Assembly: GCA_934121905.1 (NCBI GenBank)
Contig: CAKOVI010000001.1
Span: 248,001 to 312,000 of the forward strand
DNA from: an uncultured Clostridia bacterium
GTDB lineage: Bacteria; Bacillota; Clostridia; TANB77; CAG-508
Direction of reading: 5' to 3'
DNA: 64,000 nucleotides
The number at the start of each line of letters is the position of its first letter. Positions within the stretch are counted from its first letter, which is position 1. The notes beneath the pieces were generated by a model. It was not told the origin of the DNA and did no database searches. It saw only the letters and a program-made list of their open reading frames with translations. A program made the translations under genes and the position numbers. Of this stretch, positions 16,490 to 25,949 are shown piece by piece.

Positions 16490-18484
16490 ATGGATGATTT
16501 AATAGAAAGCATATTAGACTATGTGCGTTCAGATTACACAGATTATGCTATAATGATAAATGGAGAATGGGGTTCTGGAAAAACTTATTTTTGGAATAAC
16601 CAAGTCAAGAAAAAAATAGAATCTTCAAAATTAAATGGAAAAAGATTTACAACAATATATATGTCTTTGTATGGTATATCAAACTTAGAAGAAATAAGCA
16701 AAAAAATATTTATGGAAACATCTCAATTGATGGATAAAAATCTAAGAAGATACATGAATTCTAATAGAATAACAACAATTCCAGAATATGCAAAAACAGG
16801 AATAGACATGGCAAATTTCTTTGGCTCATCATCTAATGGAGGAAGAATAGACTATGATGAATTTTTTTCTACAGATGATAAAGTTCTATGCTTCGATGAT
16901 TTAGAAAGAGCTAATGTAGATGTAATAGATATATTAGGTTATATAAATAACTTTGTTGAACACGACCATATAAAAACAATAATAATATGTAATGAAAAAG
17001 AACTTTCAACGAAAATAAAAAATAATAATCTAGAAATGAAAACATTTATTGCAACATATTTATTGGATAAACAAGGTGAACTAAACAGTGCAGACAAGCC
17101 AATGGGAGAAAAAATTCAAGATAAAATTGAGCATGTTTTTGATAAAGCAATAGATTATGAGCGAATTAAAGAAAAATTAATTGGCGAAACTTTTGAATAT
17201 GCACCACAATTTGATTATATAATAAATGGAATATTTATGAGATTTGAAAAAAACAAAGATTTAATAAGATTCTTAAGGGAAAATACAAAAATCATAATTT
17301 CTACGTTTAAAAAGAGTGGAACAAGAAACTTAAGAATTTTAAAACACGCATTAAATGATTTTAGTAAAATCTATGAAGAAGTAAGTGATTTGTACCCAAA
17401 TACCAATTATAGAGCAGTGCAAGCAATGCTTATTTTTACAATTGCGGTTTCTTTTGAAATAAAAGCAGGAAAGATAACTAAAGAAAAATTCAAAAATATA
17501 AAGGACAATGAAGAATATAAATCAATTTTAGTTTCTTCAAGAGTTTTAATGGATAATAGACAATTTTATATAAAAGAATTTGATGGAAATTATTATTATA
17601 ATTTCAAATCAGAGTTTAGATTTTTCAAATTTATAGAGTATTATGTAAGAACAAGAATTTTTGATATGAAACTATTCAAAGAAGAATTAGAGGCGGTAAA
17701 TGCTAGTCCTAAATCTAAGAAAGTTCCATCATACAAAAAAATACTTGTGGAAGAATATTGGAAAGTTCCAGATGAAAAATTTGGAAAAATCATAGAAGAA
17801 ACACTTGATGAAGTTCAAAAAGGTGAAATCGAATTAATAGATATAGTGAAATTATTTGAATATTTTGTGTACTTCTCAAAAAGTGGTTTAATCGGAAATG
17901 ATATTACTACATTAAAAACAGTATTTTTAAATGGAATGAATTTATCATCATTACACTCAAAATATTGCCAAAATGTTGATGAAGAATTAGGCAAAGTTGT
18001 AATAAGAGATGAAGAAAAATGTTCAGATGAGGATTTAAGGGAGGTTATGATTAGATTTTATGAACTAAATAATCAACTTCTAGAAAAGGAATATAAAGAA
18101 AAAGCTGATACAATATTTAAGTATATTCCTATGAAAATGGAACAATTTTATGAAAGATTTGATAAAGAATGTAGTGATATACCGATTTTGAAATATTATG
18201 ATCCATTCCAAGTATTTCAAAGAGTTTCATGTGCAAGCAATGAGGACATTGTTGCTATTAAGGAGAAAATAGTAAAAAGAGCTAAGGAAAATCCAGAAAT
18301 TATGAAAGAAGAAAAATCAAATTTGAGTAAGCTTAAGAGATTGATAGATGAGTATATTAGTGGAAAAGATATTACTATTAAGGTTGTTTTGATGAAAGAA
18401 TTTTCTAAGGAACTTGGAGATATTATAAAAGAAACTACTAAAACTAAAACCAGAACTAGGACAAAGGCAAAGACAAACTCCTAA
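16490..18484 (+). CDS. KAP-type P-loop NTPase
   Basis: The 664-residue protein has Walker A GEWGSGKTYFW at residues 24-34 and Walker B VLCFDDLERANVDVIDILGYINNF near residues 130-153, followed by KTIIICNEKEL. This arrangement is that of KAP-like P-loop NTPases, a STAND-related group often found in defence islands or linked to the membrane. No transmembrane pair interrupts the NTPase, and the remainder is helical with a strongly basic tail (TKTKTRTRTKAK). It stands alone between comF and murA with its own terminator. A role in phage defence or regulation is inference. Confidence 0.75.
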   Translation: MDDLIESILDYVRSDYTDYAIMINGEWGSGKTYFWNNQVKKKIESSKLNGKRFTTIYMSLYGISNLEEISKKIFMETSQLMDKNLRRYMNSNRITTIPEYAKTGIDMANFFGSSSNGGRIDYDEFFSTDDKVLCFDDLERANVDVIDILGYINNFVEHDHIKTIIICNEKELSTKIKNNNLEMKTFIATYLLDKQGELNSADKPMGEKIQDKIEHVFDKAIDYERIKEKLIGETFEYAPQFDYIINGIFMRFEKNKDLIRFLRENTKIIISTFKKSGTRNLRILKHALNDFSKIYEEVSDLYPNTNYRAVQAMLIFTIAVSFEIKAGKITKEKFKNIKDNEEYKSILVSSRVLMDNRQFYIKEFDGNYYYNFKSEFRFFKFIEYYVRTRIFDMKLFKEELEAVNASPKSKKVPSYKKILVEEYWKVPDEKFGKIIEETLDEVQKGEIELIDIVKLFEYFVYFSKSGLIGNDITTLKTVFLNGMNLSSLHSKYCQNVDEELGKVVIRDEEKCSDEDLREVMIRFYELNNQLLEKEYKEKADTIFKYIPMKMEQFYERFDKECSDIPILKYYDPFQVFQRVSCASNEDIVAIKEKIVKRAKENPEIMKEEKSNLSKLKRLIDEYISGKDITIKVVLMKEFSKELGDIIKETTKTKTRTRTKAKTNS

Positions 18485-18510
18485 ATGATAGTTGGATAAT
18501 TGATTTTTAA

Positions 18511-18553
18511 AAATTCCCCCTGAAACAATAAAAGTTTCAGGGGGAAAGTTTTT
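18511..18553 (+). terminator. Terminator after the P-loop NTPase gene
   Basis: CCCCCTGAAAC pairs perfectly with GTTTCAGGGGG over a seven-base loop, followed by AAAGTTTTT. The remaining bases to murA show no further gene. Confidence 0.9.
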
Positions 18554-18678
18554 ATCCATTATTGTTTATCGTAACTGAATAATTTGTAAAAAGCTATGAG
18601 AGTAATTTTTCACGAAATTGCCAAAACTTTCATAAAATATAACAGATAATAAACTTTTATGAAAGGAAAAAGAGAAAA

Positions 18679-19932
18679 ATGTCGAATTACATAATAGAAG
18701 GAGGCAAAAAGTTATATGGAGAAACTTATGTCTCAGGGTCAAAAAATGCATCACTACCTATAATGGCAGCAAGTGTATTAAATAGAGGAATAACAAAATT
18801 ATATAATGTTCCCAATATCCATGATACTCAAATGATGATAGAAATTTTGAAAAACATAGGATGCAAAGTAAAGAAAAATCAAAATAAAATAGTAATAGAT
18901 TCAAGGAATGTAAACAAATTTGAAATACCAGAACATTTAATGAGACAAATGCGCTCATCAGTAATTTTTGCAGGTGCAATTTTAGGAAGATATAGAAAAG
19001 TAACATTTTCATATCCGGGAGGATGTGATATAGGTTCAAGACCAATTGACCTTCACTTAAAAGGATTTGAAAAATTAGGAACAACAGTAAATCAAAATTT
19101 TGGGAAAATAATATGTGAGACAGAAAAAATAACACCATCAGAAATAAGTTTGGATTTTCCAAGTGTAGGAGCAACAGAAAATATAATGCTAGCAGCTGTA
19201 TTATCAGATGGAGAGACAAAGATAATTAATGCAGCAATGGAACCTGAAATAGTGGATTTGCAAGATTTTTTAAACAAAATGGGAGCAAAGATTGAAGGAG
19301 CCGGAAGTAATGTTATAAAAATAAAAGGTGTAAAAAATTTAAAGGAAGTAAATTATAATGTTATGCCAGATAGAATAGAAGCGGGAACATTGTTATGTGC
19401 GGCAGCAATTACTGGGGGAGAAATAACATTAAAAAAAGTAAATGCATCTCATATTACTCCTGTTTTGAATAAACTTGCAGAGGCAGGATGTACTATAAAA
19501 TTAAGAGAAAATGAAATAAAATTAAAAGCACAAAAAAGGTTAAAGGCAGTGGATATAAAGACAATGCCATATCCGGGATTTCCGACAGATATGCAGGCTA
19601 TAATGGGAGCAACTTTATGCAATGCTACTGGAACATCAATTATTGTGGAAAACATATTTGAAAATAGATATAAATATATGACAGAATTGAAAAAAATGGG
19701 AGCAAAAATAAACGTAGAGGGAAAAACAGCAATTATAAAAGGTGTGAAAAAATTATATGGTGCTAAGGTTATGGCAACAGATTTAAGAGGAGGAGCAAGT
19801 CTAGTGTTAGCAGGATTGGTAGCTAAAGGCACGACTAATATTGAGAATATTGAGTTTATATTGAGGGGATATGAAAATTTGGATGGAAAGCTTAAAAATT
19901 TAGGAGCGGAAATTTATATGATTAGAGATTAG
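18679..19932 (+). CDS. murA: UDP-N-acetylglucosamine 1-carboxyvinyltransferase
   Basis: MurA catalyses the first committed step of peptidoglycan synthesis, transferring enolpyruvate from PEP to UDP-GlcNAc. The 417-residue protein begins IIEGGKKLYGETYVSGSKNASLPIMAASVL with the conserved substrate-binding Lys-Asn, carries PGGCDIGSRPIDLHLKGFEKLG and the FPTDMQAIMGA segment, and ends in LRGGASLVLAGLVAKGTT. The usual active-site Cys position appears as the C of GGCDIGSRP. The length is normal, with AGGAAAAAG before the ATG. Confidence 0.96.
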   Translation: MSNYIIEGGKKLYGETYVSGSKNASLPIMAASVLNRGITKLYNVPNIHDTQMMIEILKNIGCKVKKNQNKIVIDSRNVNKFEIPEHLMRQMRSSVIFAGAILGRYRKVTFSYPGGCDIGSRPIDLHLKGFEKLGTTVNQNFGKIICETEKITPSEISLDFPSVGATENIMLAAVLSDGETKIINAAMEPEIVDLQDFLNKMGAKIEGAGSNVIKIKGVKNLKEVNYNVMPDRIEAGTLLCAAAITGGEITLKKVNASHITPVLNKLAEAGCTIKLRENEIKLKAQKRLKAVDIKTMPYPGFPTDMQAIMGATLCNATGTSIIVENIFENRYKYMTELKKMGAKINVEGKTAIIKGVKKLYGAKVMATDLRGGASLVLAGLVAKGTTNIENIEFILRGYENLDGKLKNLGAEIYMIRD

Positions 19933-19963
19933 TGGGAAAGAGTAATCTTTTCCATTTTTTTTT
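19933..19963 (+). terminator. Terminator after murA
   Basis: TGGGAAAGA and TCTTTTCCA pair around GTAA and are followed by nine or more T. Confidence 0.85.
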
Positions 19964-20034
19964 AGTAGATTAATTGAAAAAAATGAATAAATGTGGTATA
20001 AATATTATAAATTAAAATGGAAAGAGGATAAAAA

Positions 20035-20703
20035 ATGGAATTTATAGTAGCTGTTGATGGTCCTGCAGGAAGCGGAAAGGGAACAATAACTAAAATAGTT
20101 GGTGAAAAAGAAAATTTAATCTATATAGATACAGGAGCATTATATAGATGTGTAACTTTATCTATGGTAAGAAAAAATGTTAAATTAGAGGAGTTAGAAA
20201 AAATACAAGAAATATTAGATACAATAGATATCGAATTTAAGGAAGAAGATGACCAAAAAAAAGTATATCTAAATGGAGAAGATGTATCAAAAAAAATAAG
20301 AGAATCGGCAGTAAATAAATTTGTATCACAAGTATCACATATAGTAATTGTAAGAGAAGCAATAACTGAGCTTTCACGAAAAATTGCGGAGGGAAAGCAA
20401 GTTATAATGGAAGGAAGAGATATCGGGACAAATGTATTTCCAAATGCAGATGTAAAAATATATTTAGATGCATCTTCTGAAGAAAGAGCAAAAAGGAGAC
20501 AAAAACAAAATGAAGAAAAAGGAATAAATATTCCTTTTGAAGAAATAGTAGAAAATATAAAATTTAGAGACAATAATGACAAAACAAGTCAGGTTGCACC
20601 TTTAAAGCAAGCTGAAGATGCTATTTATATAGATTCAAGTGATATGACAATAGAAGAAGTGGCTGAAAAAGTAATAGAAATAATAAATCAAAAGAGAAGG
20701 TAG
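20035..20703 (+). CDS. cmk: Cytidylate kinase
   Basis: Cytidylate kinase phosphorylates CMP and dCMP. The 222-residue protein starts FIVAVDGPAGSGKGTITK (Walker A), contains DTGALYRCVT, the EGRDIGTNVFPNADVKIYLDAS segment and the lid region ERAKRRQKQN, and ends with DSSDMTIEEV. All are standard for bacterial Cmk. AGAGG precedes the ATG. It is followed five bases later by plsC, a common Firmicutes arrangement. Confidence 0.97.
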   Translation: MEFIVAVDGPAGSGKGTITKIVGEKENLIYIDTGALYRCVTLSMVRKNVKLEELEKIQEILDTIDIEFKEEDDQKKVYLNGEDVSKKIRESAVNKFVSQVSHIVIVREAITELSRKIAEGKQVIMEGRDIGTNVFPNADVKIYLDASSEERAKRRQKQNEEKGINIPFEEIVENIKFRDNNDKTSQVAPLKQAEDAIYIDSSDMTIEEVAEKVIEIINQKRR

Positions 20704-20708
20704 GAAGA

Positions 20709-21311
20709 ATGTATAAAGTAGTAAGAATAATATGTAATTTTTTTATATTTATATATTGTAAAATAGTATATAGAGCAAAAATAGTAGGATCAAAAAATAT
20801 ACCTAAAACAGGTTCTGTAATATTTTGTGCAAATCACAAAAGTTTTTTAGATCCACCATTATTAGAAGTAACCTGCAAAAGAAGAGATGTAAGATTCGTA
20901 GCAAAGGAAGAACTTACCAAAAACAAATTTTTAGCATTTTTAGGAAAAGTATTTGATGTAATTTTAGTAAAAAGAAATGATAAAGATTTTGGACCGATGA
21001 AAGAATCTTTAAAAACATTAAAAGAAGGAAAATGTTTAGCGATATTTCCAGAAGGAACAAGAAATGGTTTGAAAAAAGGTTTAAAGCCAAAGACTGGTGT
21101 AGCCTATTTTGCATTAAATTCTGATGCGGTTGTAATACCTGTGGGGATAAAAGGTGGAGAAAAGCCTTTTAAAAAAGCCACAATAACATATGGAGAACCT
21201 TTGAACTTAGAAAAATATAAAGGAAATAAAGAATTAAAGAAAGATAAACAAATCTTAGTTGAAGTTACAGGAAAAATAATGGAAGAAATTATAAAATTGG
21301 CAAAAGATTAG
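20709..21311 (+). CDS. plsC: 1-acylglycerol-3-phosphate acyltransferase
   Basis: PlsC acylates lysophosphatidic acid to phosphatidic acid at the membrane. The 200-residue protein has an N-terminal hydrophobic segment and the acyltransferase motifs NHKSFLDPP (HxxxxD form NHxSxxD), FPEGTRNG and VIPVGIKGGEKP. The order and spacing fit LPLAT family enzymes. It lies immediately after cmk and before the ribosomal operon promoter. Confidence 0.95.
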   Translation: MYKVVRIICNFFIFIYCKIVYRAKIVGSKNIPKTGSVIFCANHKSFLDPPLLEVTCKRRDVRFVAKEELTKNKFLAFLGKVFDVILVKRNDKDFGPMKESLKTLKEGKCLAIFPEGTRNGLKKGLKPKTGVAYFALNSDAVVIPVGIKGGEKPFKKATITYGEPLNLEKYKGNKELKKDKQILVEVTGKIMEEIIKLAKD

Positions 21312-21330
21312 AAAAAATGCCTGAAAGCTA

Positions 21331-21359
21331 TTGACATAACCTCAAAAAAGTTATATACT
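21331..21359 (+). promoter_or_regulatory. Promoter of the S10-spc ribosomal operon
   Basis: TTGACA at 21331-21336, a 17-base spacer and TATACT at 21354-21359, close to consensus and just downstream of plsC. Confidence 0.85.
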
Positions 21360-21365
21360 ATTCGA

Positions 21366-21617
21366 GTATGAATTTTAGCGTTGAAGTCGAATGTGGCTAC
21401 ATCCTTACGGATGGAGGGAACTTCGATGGAGTATGTCATGGCTCAGACCAGGCGGTAAGTTTAATCTTAAAAAATTAAGAGAATAAAAATATAAAGCACT
21501 TATCCCAAAATATTCATGCAATTTGGGATTTTTAAATGGGAAAACACAAAACACCCGGGTGCATTATAACTTGCCAAGCTAAACAAATACAAAAAAATAT
21601 AAGGAGGGAAAATAGCA
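21366..21617 (+). promoter_or_regulatory. Structured 5' leader of the S10 operon with attenuator
   Basis: About 250 untranslated bases precede rpsJ. CATCCTTACGGATG forms a tight hairpin, and TGAAGT/ACTTCG brackets it. At 21502-21533 ATCCCAAA pairs with TTTGGGAT and is followed by T5, a classical attenuator or terminator. Control of the operon by a ribosomal protein (L4 in E. coli) is known elsewhere. I do not recognise this leader as a named RNA family. Confidence 0.65.
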
Positions 21618-21941
21618 ATGGCAAATCAAGTTGTTACTAGTGAAAAAATCAGAATAAGGGTAAAAGCTTATGAATCTCAAATTTTAGATCAGTCTGCTGC
21701 AAAGATAGTAGAAACTGCTAAAAAGACAGGAGCAAAAGTTTCAGGACCTATTCCACTACCAACAAAGAAAGAAGTTGTAACAGTAATACGTTCTCCACAC
21801 AAACACAAAGACTCAAGAGAACAATTCGAAATGAGAACACATAAAAGAGTTATAGACATTCTTTACCCAACACAAAAAACTGTTGATTCATTAATGAAAT
21901 TAGAATTACCAGCAGGTGTTGATATCGAAATCAAATTATAA
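21618..21941 (+). CDS. rpsJ: Ribosomal protein uS10
   Basis: The 107-residue product begins QVVTSEKIRIRVKAYESQILDQSAAKIVETA and carries the conserved GPIPLPTKKEVVTVIRSPHKHKDSREQFEMRTHKR. S10 sits in the 30S head and also acts with NusB in antitermination. It is the first gene of the operon, has AAGGAGGG 13 bases upstream, and has normal length. Confidence 0.98.
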   Translation: MANQVVTSEKIRIRVKAYESQILDQSAAKIVETAKKTGAKVSGPIPLPTKKEVVTVIRSPHKHKDSREQFEMRTHKRVIDILYPTQKTVDSLMKLELPAGVDIEIKL

Positions 21942-22038
21942 GATTTCAAAAAGGCTTATATATAAAGAAAGCCAAATACATAAAAAATAAAAACCAATGC
22001 TGGCCAAAAGCTGTCAGCCAATAGGAGGAAAGAAAGAA

Positions 22039-22674
22039 ATGAAAAAAGGATTAATCGGAAAGAAAATAGGAATGACACAAATATTCGATGAAAACGGATT
22101 AGTTATTCCAGTAACAGTAATAGAAGCTGGACCATGTGTAGTAGCACAAGTAAAAACATCTGAAACAGATGGATACAATGCTATACAATTAGGATTTGGT
22201 GATGTAAAAGCAAAACATATAAACAAACCAGAAATGGGACATTTTGCAAAATCTAAATTAGACCCTAAAAAACATTTAAGAGAATTTAGATTAGATGATA
22301 TTTCATCATTCAAAGTAGGAGATGAAGTAAAAGCTGATATATTTGCAGCTGGAGAAAAAGTTGATATTCAAGGAACATCAAAAGGAAAAGGATTCCAAGG
22401 TGTTATAAAAAGACATGGTCAATCTAGAGGACCTATGGGACATGGATCAATGTATCATAGAAGACCAGGTTCAATGGGACCAACATCTACACCAGGAAGA
22501 GTATTCAAAGGTAAGAAATTACCAGGACATATGGGACATGTAACAGTTACAATCCAAAACTTAGATGTAGTAGCTGTTGATATGGATAAAAATGTAATCC
22601 TAGTTAAAGGAAGCGTACCTGGAGCAAAAGGTGCAATATTAAAAATAAAATCAGCTGTTAAGGCTATAGACTAA
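22039..22674 (+). CDS. rplC: Ribosomal protein uL3
   Basis: The 211-residue 50S protein starts MKKGLIGKKIGMTQIFDENG and contains the long basic loop KRHGQSRGPMGHGSMYHRRPGSMG that reaches the peptidyl-transferase centre. I place the start at ATG 22039, after AGGAGG at 22024-22029. A longer frame beginning 42 bases earlier lacks a ribosome site. Confidence 0.98.
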   Translation: MKKGLIGKKIGMTQIFDENGLVIPVTVIEAGPCVVAQVKTSETDGYNAIQLGFGDVKAKHINKPEMGHFAKSKLDPKKHLREFRLDDISSFKVGDEVKADIFAAGEKVDIQGTSKGKGFQGVIKRHGQSRGPMGHGSMYHRRPGSMGPTSTPGRVFKGKKLPGHMGHVTVTIQNLDVVAVDMDKNVILVKGSVPGAKGAILKIKSAVKAID

Positions 22675-22692
22675 GAAAGGAGGAAATAAGTC

Positions 22693-23316
22693 ATGCCAAA
22701 AGTAGACGTATATGATATAAACGGTAAAAAGGTTAGTGATGTAGAATTAAATGAAAAAGTATTTGGAATTGAACCAAATGAAACAATAGTACACGAAGTA
22801 CTAGTTAACTACTTAGCTAATCAAAGACAAGGTACACAAAGTACAAAAACAAGATCAGAAGTTCGTGGTGGTGGAAGAAAACCATGGAGACAAAAAGGAA
22901 CAGGACGTGCAAGACAAGGAAGTATCCGTGCACCACAATGGATTAAAGGTGGTATAGCATTAGGACCAAAACCACGTTCATACAGATATACTGTAAATAA
23001 AAAAGAAAAGAGATTAGCAATAAAATCAGTATTAAGTTCTAAAGTATTAGAAAACAAATTAACAGTAGTTGATAAATTAGAGTTAGCTGAAATCAAAACA
23101 AAATCAATGGTTAATGCTTTAAACAATTTAAAATTAGAAGGTAAAACATTAGTTATATTACCAGAAAAGAACTTAAATGTCCAAGCATCAACAAGAAACA
23201 TTGAAGGAGCTAAAGCAATACTTGCAAACACAATAAATGTTTATGATTTATTAAGATATACTAACTTAGTTTTAACATTAGATACTGTTAAAAAATTAGA
23301 GGAGGTGTATGCTTAA
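22693..23316 (+). CDS. rplD: Ribosomal protein uL4
   Basis: The 207-residue 50S exit-tunnel protein has the diagnostic basic loop RQGTQSTKTRSEVRGGGRKPWRQKGTGRARQGSIRAP. In several bacteria L4 also regulates the S10 operon through its leader, which is of interest given the leader at 21366-21617. AAAGGAGG lies before the ATG, and rplW follows after two bases. Confidence 0.98.
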   Translation: MPKVDVYDINGKKVSDVELNEKVFGIEPNETIVHEVLVNYLANQRQGTQSTKTRSEVRGGGRKPWRQKGTGRARQGSIRAPQWIKGGIALGPKPRSYRYTVNKKEKRLAIKSVLSSKVLENKLTVVDKLELAEIKTKSMVNALNNLKLEGKTLVILPEKNLNVQASTRNIEGAKAILANTINVYDLLRYTNLVLTLDTVKKLEEVYA

Positions 23317-23318
23317 TC

Positions 23319-23666
23319 ATGATAGCAGAAGAAATAATAATAGCCCCAATCGTTACTGAAAAAAGTAACAATGGTTTACAAGAAGGAAAATATACTTTCA
23401 AAGTAAACAAAAAAGCAACAAAAGTTGAAATCGGTAAAGCCGTTGAAAAACTTTTCGGTGTTAAAGTATTAAAAGTTAATACAATGAATGTAAATGGTAA
23501 AAAGAAAAGAGTAGGATACCATCAAGGTAGAACTTCAGATTGGAAAAAAGCTATAGTTACTATAGATACAGATCCTAAAGCAGAAACATACTTAGCAAAA
23601 GGTGGAAAAGAAGTTAAAGGAACAAAGAAATTTAAAGATTCAATCGAAGACTTTACAGGTGCATAA
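23319..23666 (+). CDS. rplW: Ribosomal protein uL23
   Basis: The 115-residue protein at the tunnel exit starts IIIAPIVTEKSN and includes FKVNKKATKVEIGKAVEKLFGVKVLKVNTMNV. It docks trigger factor and SRP in other bacteria. The C-terminal tail (KGGKEVKGTKKFKDSIEDF) is somewhat longer than usual. GGAGGTG overlaps the rplD end. Confidence 0.97.
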   Translation: MIAEEIIIAPIVTEKSNNGLQEGKYTFKVNKKATKVEIGKAVEKLFGVKVLKVNTMNVNGKKKRVGYHQGRTSDWKKAIVTIDTDPKAETYLAKGGKEVKGTKKFKDSIEDFTGA

Positions 23667-23765
23667 ACCTAAAAATAATATCGGGAAATAACCCGGAAAA
23701 TAAATTTTATCTGTGGGCGAAGCAGGAAAAAATTCGCTAAAAAATAAAAAAGGAGAGAATAAAAA

Positions 23766-24593
23766 ATGGCAACAAAAAGATTTAACGCATATACACCATC
23801 TAGAAGAAACATGACAGTATTAGACTACAAAGAGATAACAAAGAAAACTCCTGAAAAATCTTTACTAGCAGTAAAGAAAGAAAAAGCAGGAAGAAACTCT
23901 TATGGTAGAATAACAGTACGTCATCAAGGTGGAGGAAACAGACAAAAATATAGAATAATAGATTTTAAACGTAAAAAAGATGATATGGTAGCAGAAGTTA
24001 TCGGTATCGAATATGATCCAAACAGAAGTGCAAATATAGCTTTAATCAAATATGAAGATGGAGAAAAAGCATATATCTTAGCACCTCAAGGATTAACAGA
24101 TGGAGATAAAGTTGTATCTGGAAAATCAGCAGATATAAAACCAGGAAACTGCATGGAAATCAACAGTATTCCAGTTGGTACTTTAATCCACAATATAGAA
24201 TTAAATCCAGGACAAGGTGGAAAACTTGTAAAAGCTGCTGGACAAAGTGCTCAATTAATGGCTAAAGAAGGAAAATATGCACATGTAAGATTACCTTCTG
24301 GAGAAATGAGATTAGTTTTAGCAAATTGTAGAGCAACAATCGGAGTTATCGGAAATGCTGATCACGGAAACGTACATTTAGGTAAAGCCGGAAGAAAGAG
24401 ACATATGGGATGGAGACCAGAAGTTAGAGGATCTGCAATGAACCCATGTGATCACCCACATGGTGGTGGTGAAGGTAAAGCTCCAATCGGTCACGCAGGA
24501 CCAATGACACCTTGGGGTAAACCAGCTCTTGGATACAAGACAAGAAATAAAAAGAAACAATCTAATAAATTTATAGTTAAGAGGAGGAAATAA
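23766..24593 (+). CDS. rplB: Ribosomal protein uL2
   Basis: The 275-residue protein has the N-terminal KRFNAYTPSRRNMTVLDY, the central RHQGGGNRQKYRIIDFKR and the C-terminal MNPCDHPHGGGEGKAPIG motif close to the peptidyl-transferase centre. The length is standard. The 99 bases before it hold only a small CGGGAAATAACCCG hairpin and the GGAGAG site. Confidence 0.98.
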   Translation: MATKRFNAYTPSRRNMTVLDYKEITKKTPEKSLLAVKKEKAGRNSYGRITVRHQGGGNRQKYRIIDFKRKKDDMVAEVIGIEYDPNRSANIALIKYEDGEKAYILAPQGLTDGDKVVSGKSADIKPGNCMEINSIPVGTLIHNIELNPGQGGKLVKAAGQSAQLMAKEGKYAHVRLPSGEMRLVLANCRATIGVIGNADHGNVHLGKAGRKRHMGWRPEVRGSAMNPCDHPHGGGEGKAPIGHAGPMTPWGKPALGYKTRNKKKQSNKFIVKRRK

Positions 24594-24598
24594 AACTT

Positions 24599-24874
24599 AT
24601 GTCAAGATCAAGTAAAAAAGTGCCTTTCGTAGCTCCAGAATTAATGAAAAGAATTGAAGCTATGAACGCTGAAAACAAAAAAGAAGTTGTTAAAACATGG
24701 TCTAGAGCATCTACAATTTACCCACAAATGGTTGGTCATACAATAGCTGTTCATGACGGAAGAAAACATGTTCCTGTTTATATATCAGAAGAAATGATTG
24801 GTCATAAATTAGGTGAATTTGCTCCTACAAGAACATTCAAAGGTCATGCAGGAGAAAAAACAACTAAAAAATAA
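24599..24874 (+). CDS. rpsS: Ribosomal protein uS19
   Basis: The 91-residue 30S head protein starts SRSSKKVPFVAPELMKRIEAMN and has the typical TWSRASTIYPQMVGHTIAVHDGRKHVPVYI followed by GHKLGEFAPTRTFKGHAG. AGGAGG lies inside the end of rplB, indicating tight coupling. Confidence 0.98.
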   Translation: MSRSSKKVPFVAPELMKRIEAMNAENKKEVVKTWSRASTIYPQMVGHTIAVHDGRKHVPVYISEEMIGHKLGEFAPTRTFKGHAGEKTTKK

Positions 24875-24919
24875 TAAATAAACAAATCTACTAATATAAA
24901 GAGAGGAGATTAATTTAAA

Positions 24920-25267
24920 ATGGAAGAAATAAAAACAGCTCAAGCAACTCTTAAATATGCAAGAATATCTTCAAGAAAAGTTAAAATTGTTGCAGATTTA
25001 ATAAGAGGAAAAGACGTAGACGAAGCTTTAGCAATAGTTAAATTTACACCAAAAGCTTCTTCAGAAATAATCGAAAAGCTTTTAAAATCAGCTATTGCAA
25101 ATGCTGAAAACAATCATGAAATGAAACATGATAAATTATATATTTCTGAAATCTATGCAAACCAAGGTCCAACTCTAAAAAGAATTAGACCAGCTGCAAA
25201 AGGTTCAGCAGTAAGAATTAGAAAAAGAACAAGTCATATAACAATAGTTCTAAAGGAACACGAATAA
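24920..25267 (+). CDS. rplV: Ribosomal protein uL22
   Basis: The 115-residue tunnel-wall protein contains ARISSRKVKIVADLIRGKDVDEAL and the beta-hairpin NQGPTLKRIRPAAKGSAVRIRKRTSHITIVL. Macrolide resistance maps to this hairpin in other bacteria. AGAGGAG precedes the ATG, and the length is normal. Confidence 0.98.
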   Translation: MEEIKTAQATLKYARISSRKVKIVADLIRGKDVDEALAIVKFTPKASSEIIEKLLKSAIANAENNHEMKHDKLYISEIYANQGPTLKRIRPAAKGSAVRIRKRTSHITIVLKEHE

Positions 25268-25292
25268 AATCAAAGAAGGAGGCTAACAAGCT

Positions 25293-25949
25293 ATGGGACA
25301 AAAAGTACACCCAACAGGAGCTAGATTAGGAATAATCAAAGACTGGAGCTCTAAATGGTATGCAGATGACAAAAATTTTGCAGACTATTTAGTAGAAGAT
25401 CAAAAAATTCGTAAATTTTTAAAGAAAAAAGAATACGAAGCTGGAATTGCTAACATTGAGATAGAAAGAACAGCTAAATCAGTTAAAGTTAATGTTTATA
25501 CAGCTAAACCTGGTATATTAATCGGAAAAGGTGGAGCTGGAGCTGAAAGCTTAAGAGCTGATATTAAAAAATTAATAGGAAAAGATGTAAACCTAAATGT
25601 TGTAGAAGTTAAAAATACAAGTTTAGATGCAACACTTGTTGCAGAAGATATAGCTTCACAACTAGAAAGAAGAATTTCATTCAGACGTGCCATGAAACAA
25701 TGCATGCAAAAAACTATGAAATCTGGAGCAGCTGGAATTAAAACAGCAGTATCAGGAAGATTAGGTGGAGCTGATATGGCTAGAACTGAATTCTATAAAG
25801 AAGGAAATATTCCACTTCAAACTTTAAGAGCTGATATAGATTATGGATTTGCAGAAGCAAATACTACATATGGAAAAATCGGTGTAAAAGTTTGGATATA
25901 TAAAGGAGAAGTTCTTCCAACTAAAAAAATGGAAGGAGGAGAAGCATAA
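25293..25949 (+). CDS. rpsC: Ribosomal protein uS3
   Basis: The 218-residue 30S protein at the mRNA entry starts GQKVHPTGARLGIIKDWSSKWYAD and has the KH-domain GILIGKGGAGAESLRADIKK and the C-terminal SGRLGGADMARTEFYKEG. The last base overlaps the rplP start (TAATG). Confidence 0.98.
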   Translation: MGQKVHPTGARLGIIKDWSSKWYADDKNFADYLVEDQKIRKFLKKKEYEAGIANIEIERTAKSVKVNVYTAKPGILIGKGGAGAESLRADIKKLIGKDVNLNVVEVKNTSLDATLVAEDIASQLERRISFRRAMKQCMQKTMKSGAAGIKTAVSGRLGGADMARTEFYKEGNIPLQTLRADIDYGFAEANTTYGKIGVKVWIYKGEVLPTKKMEGGEA

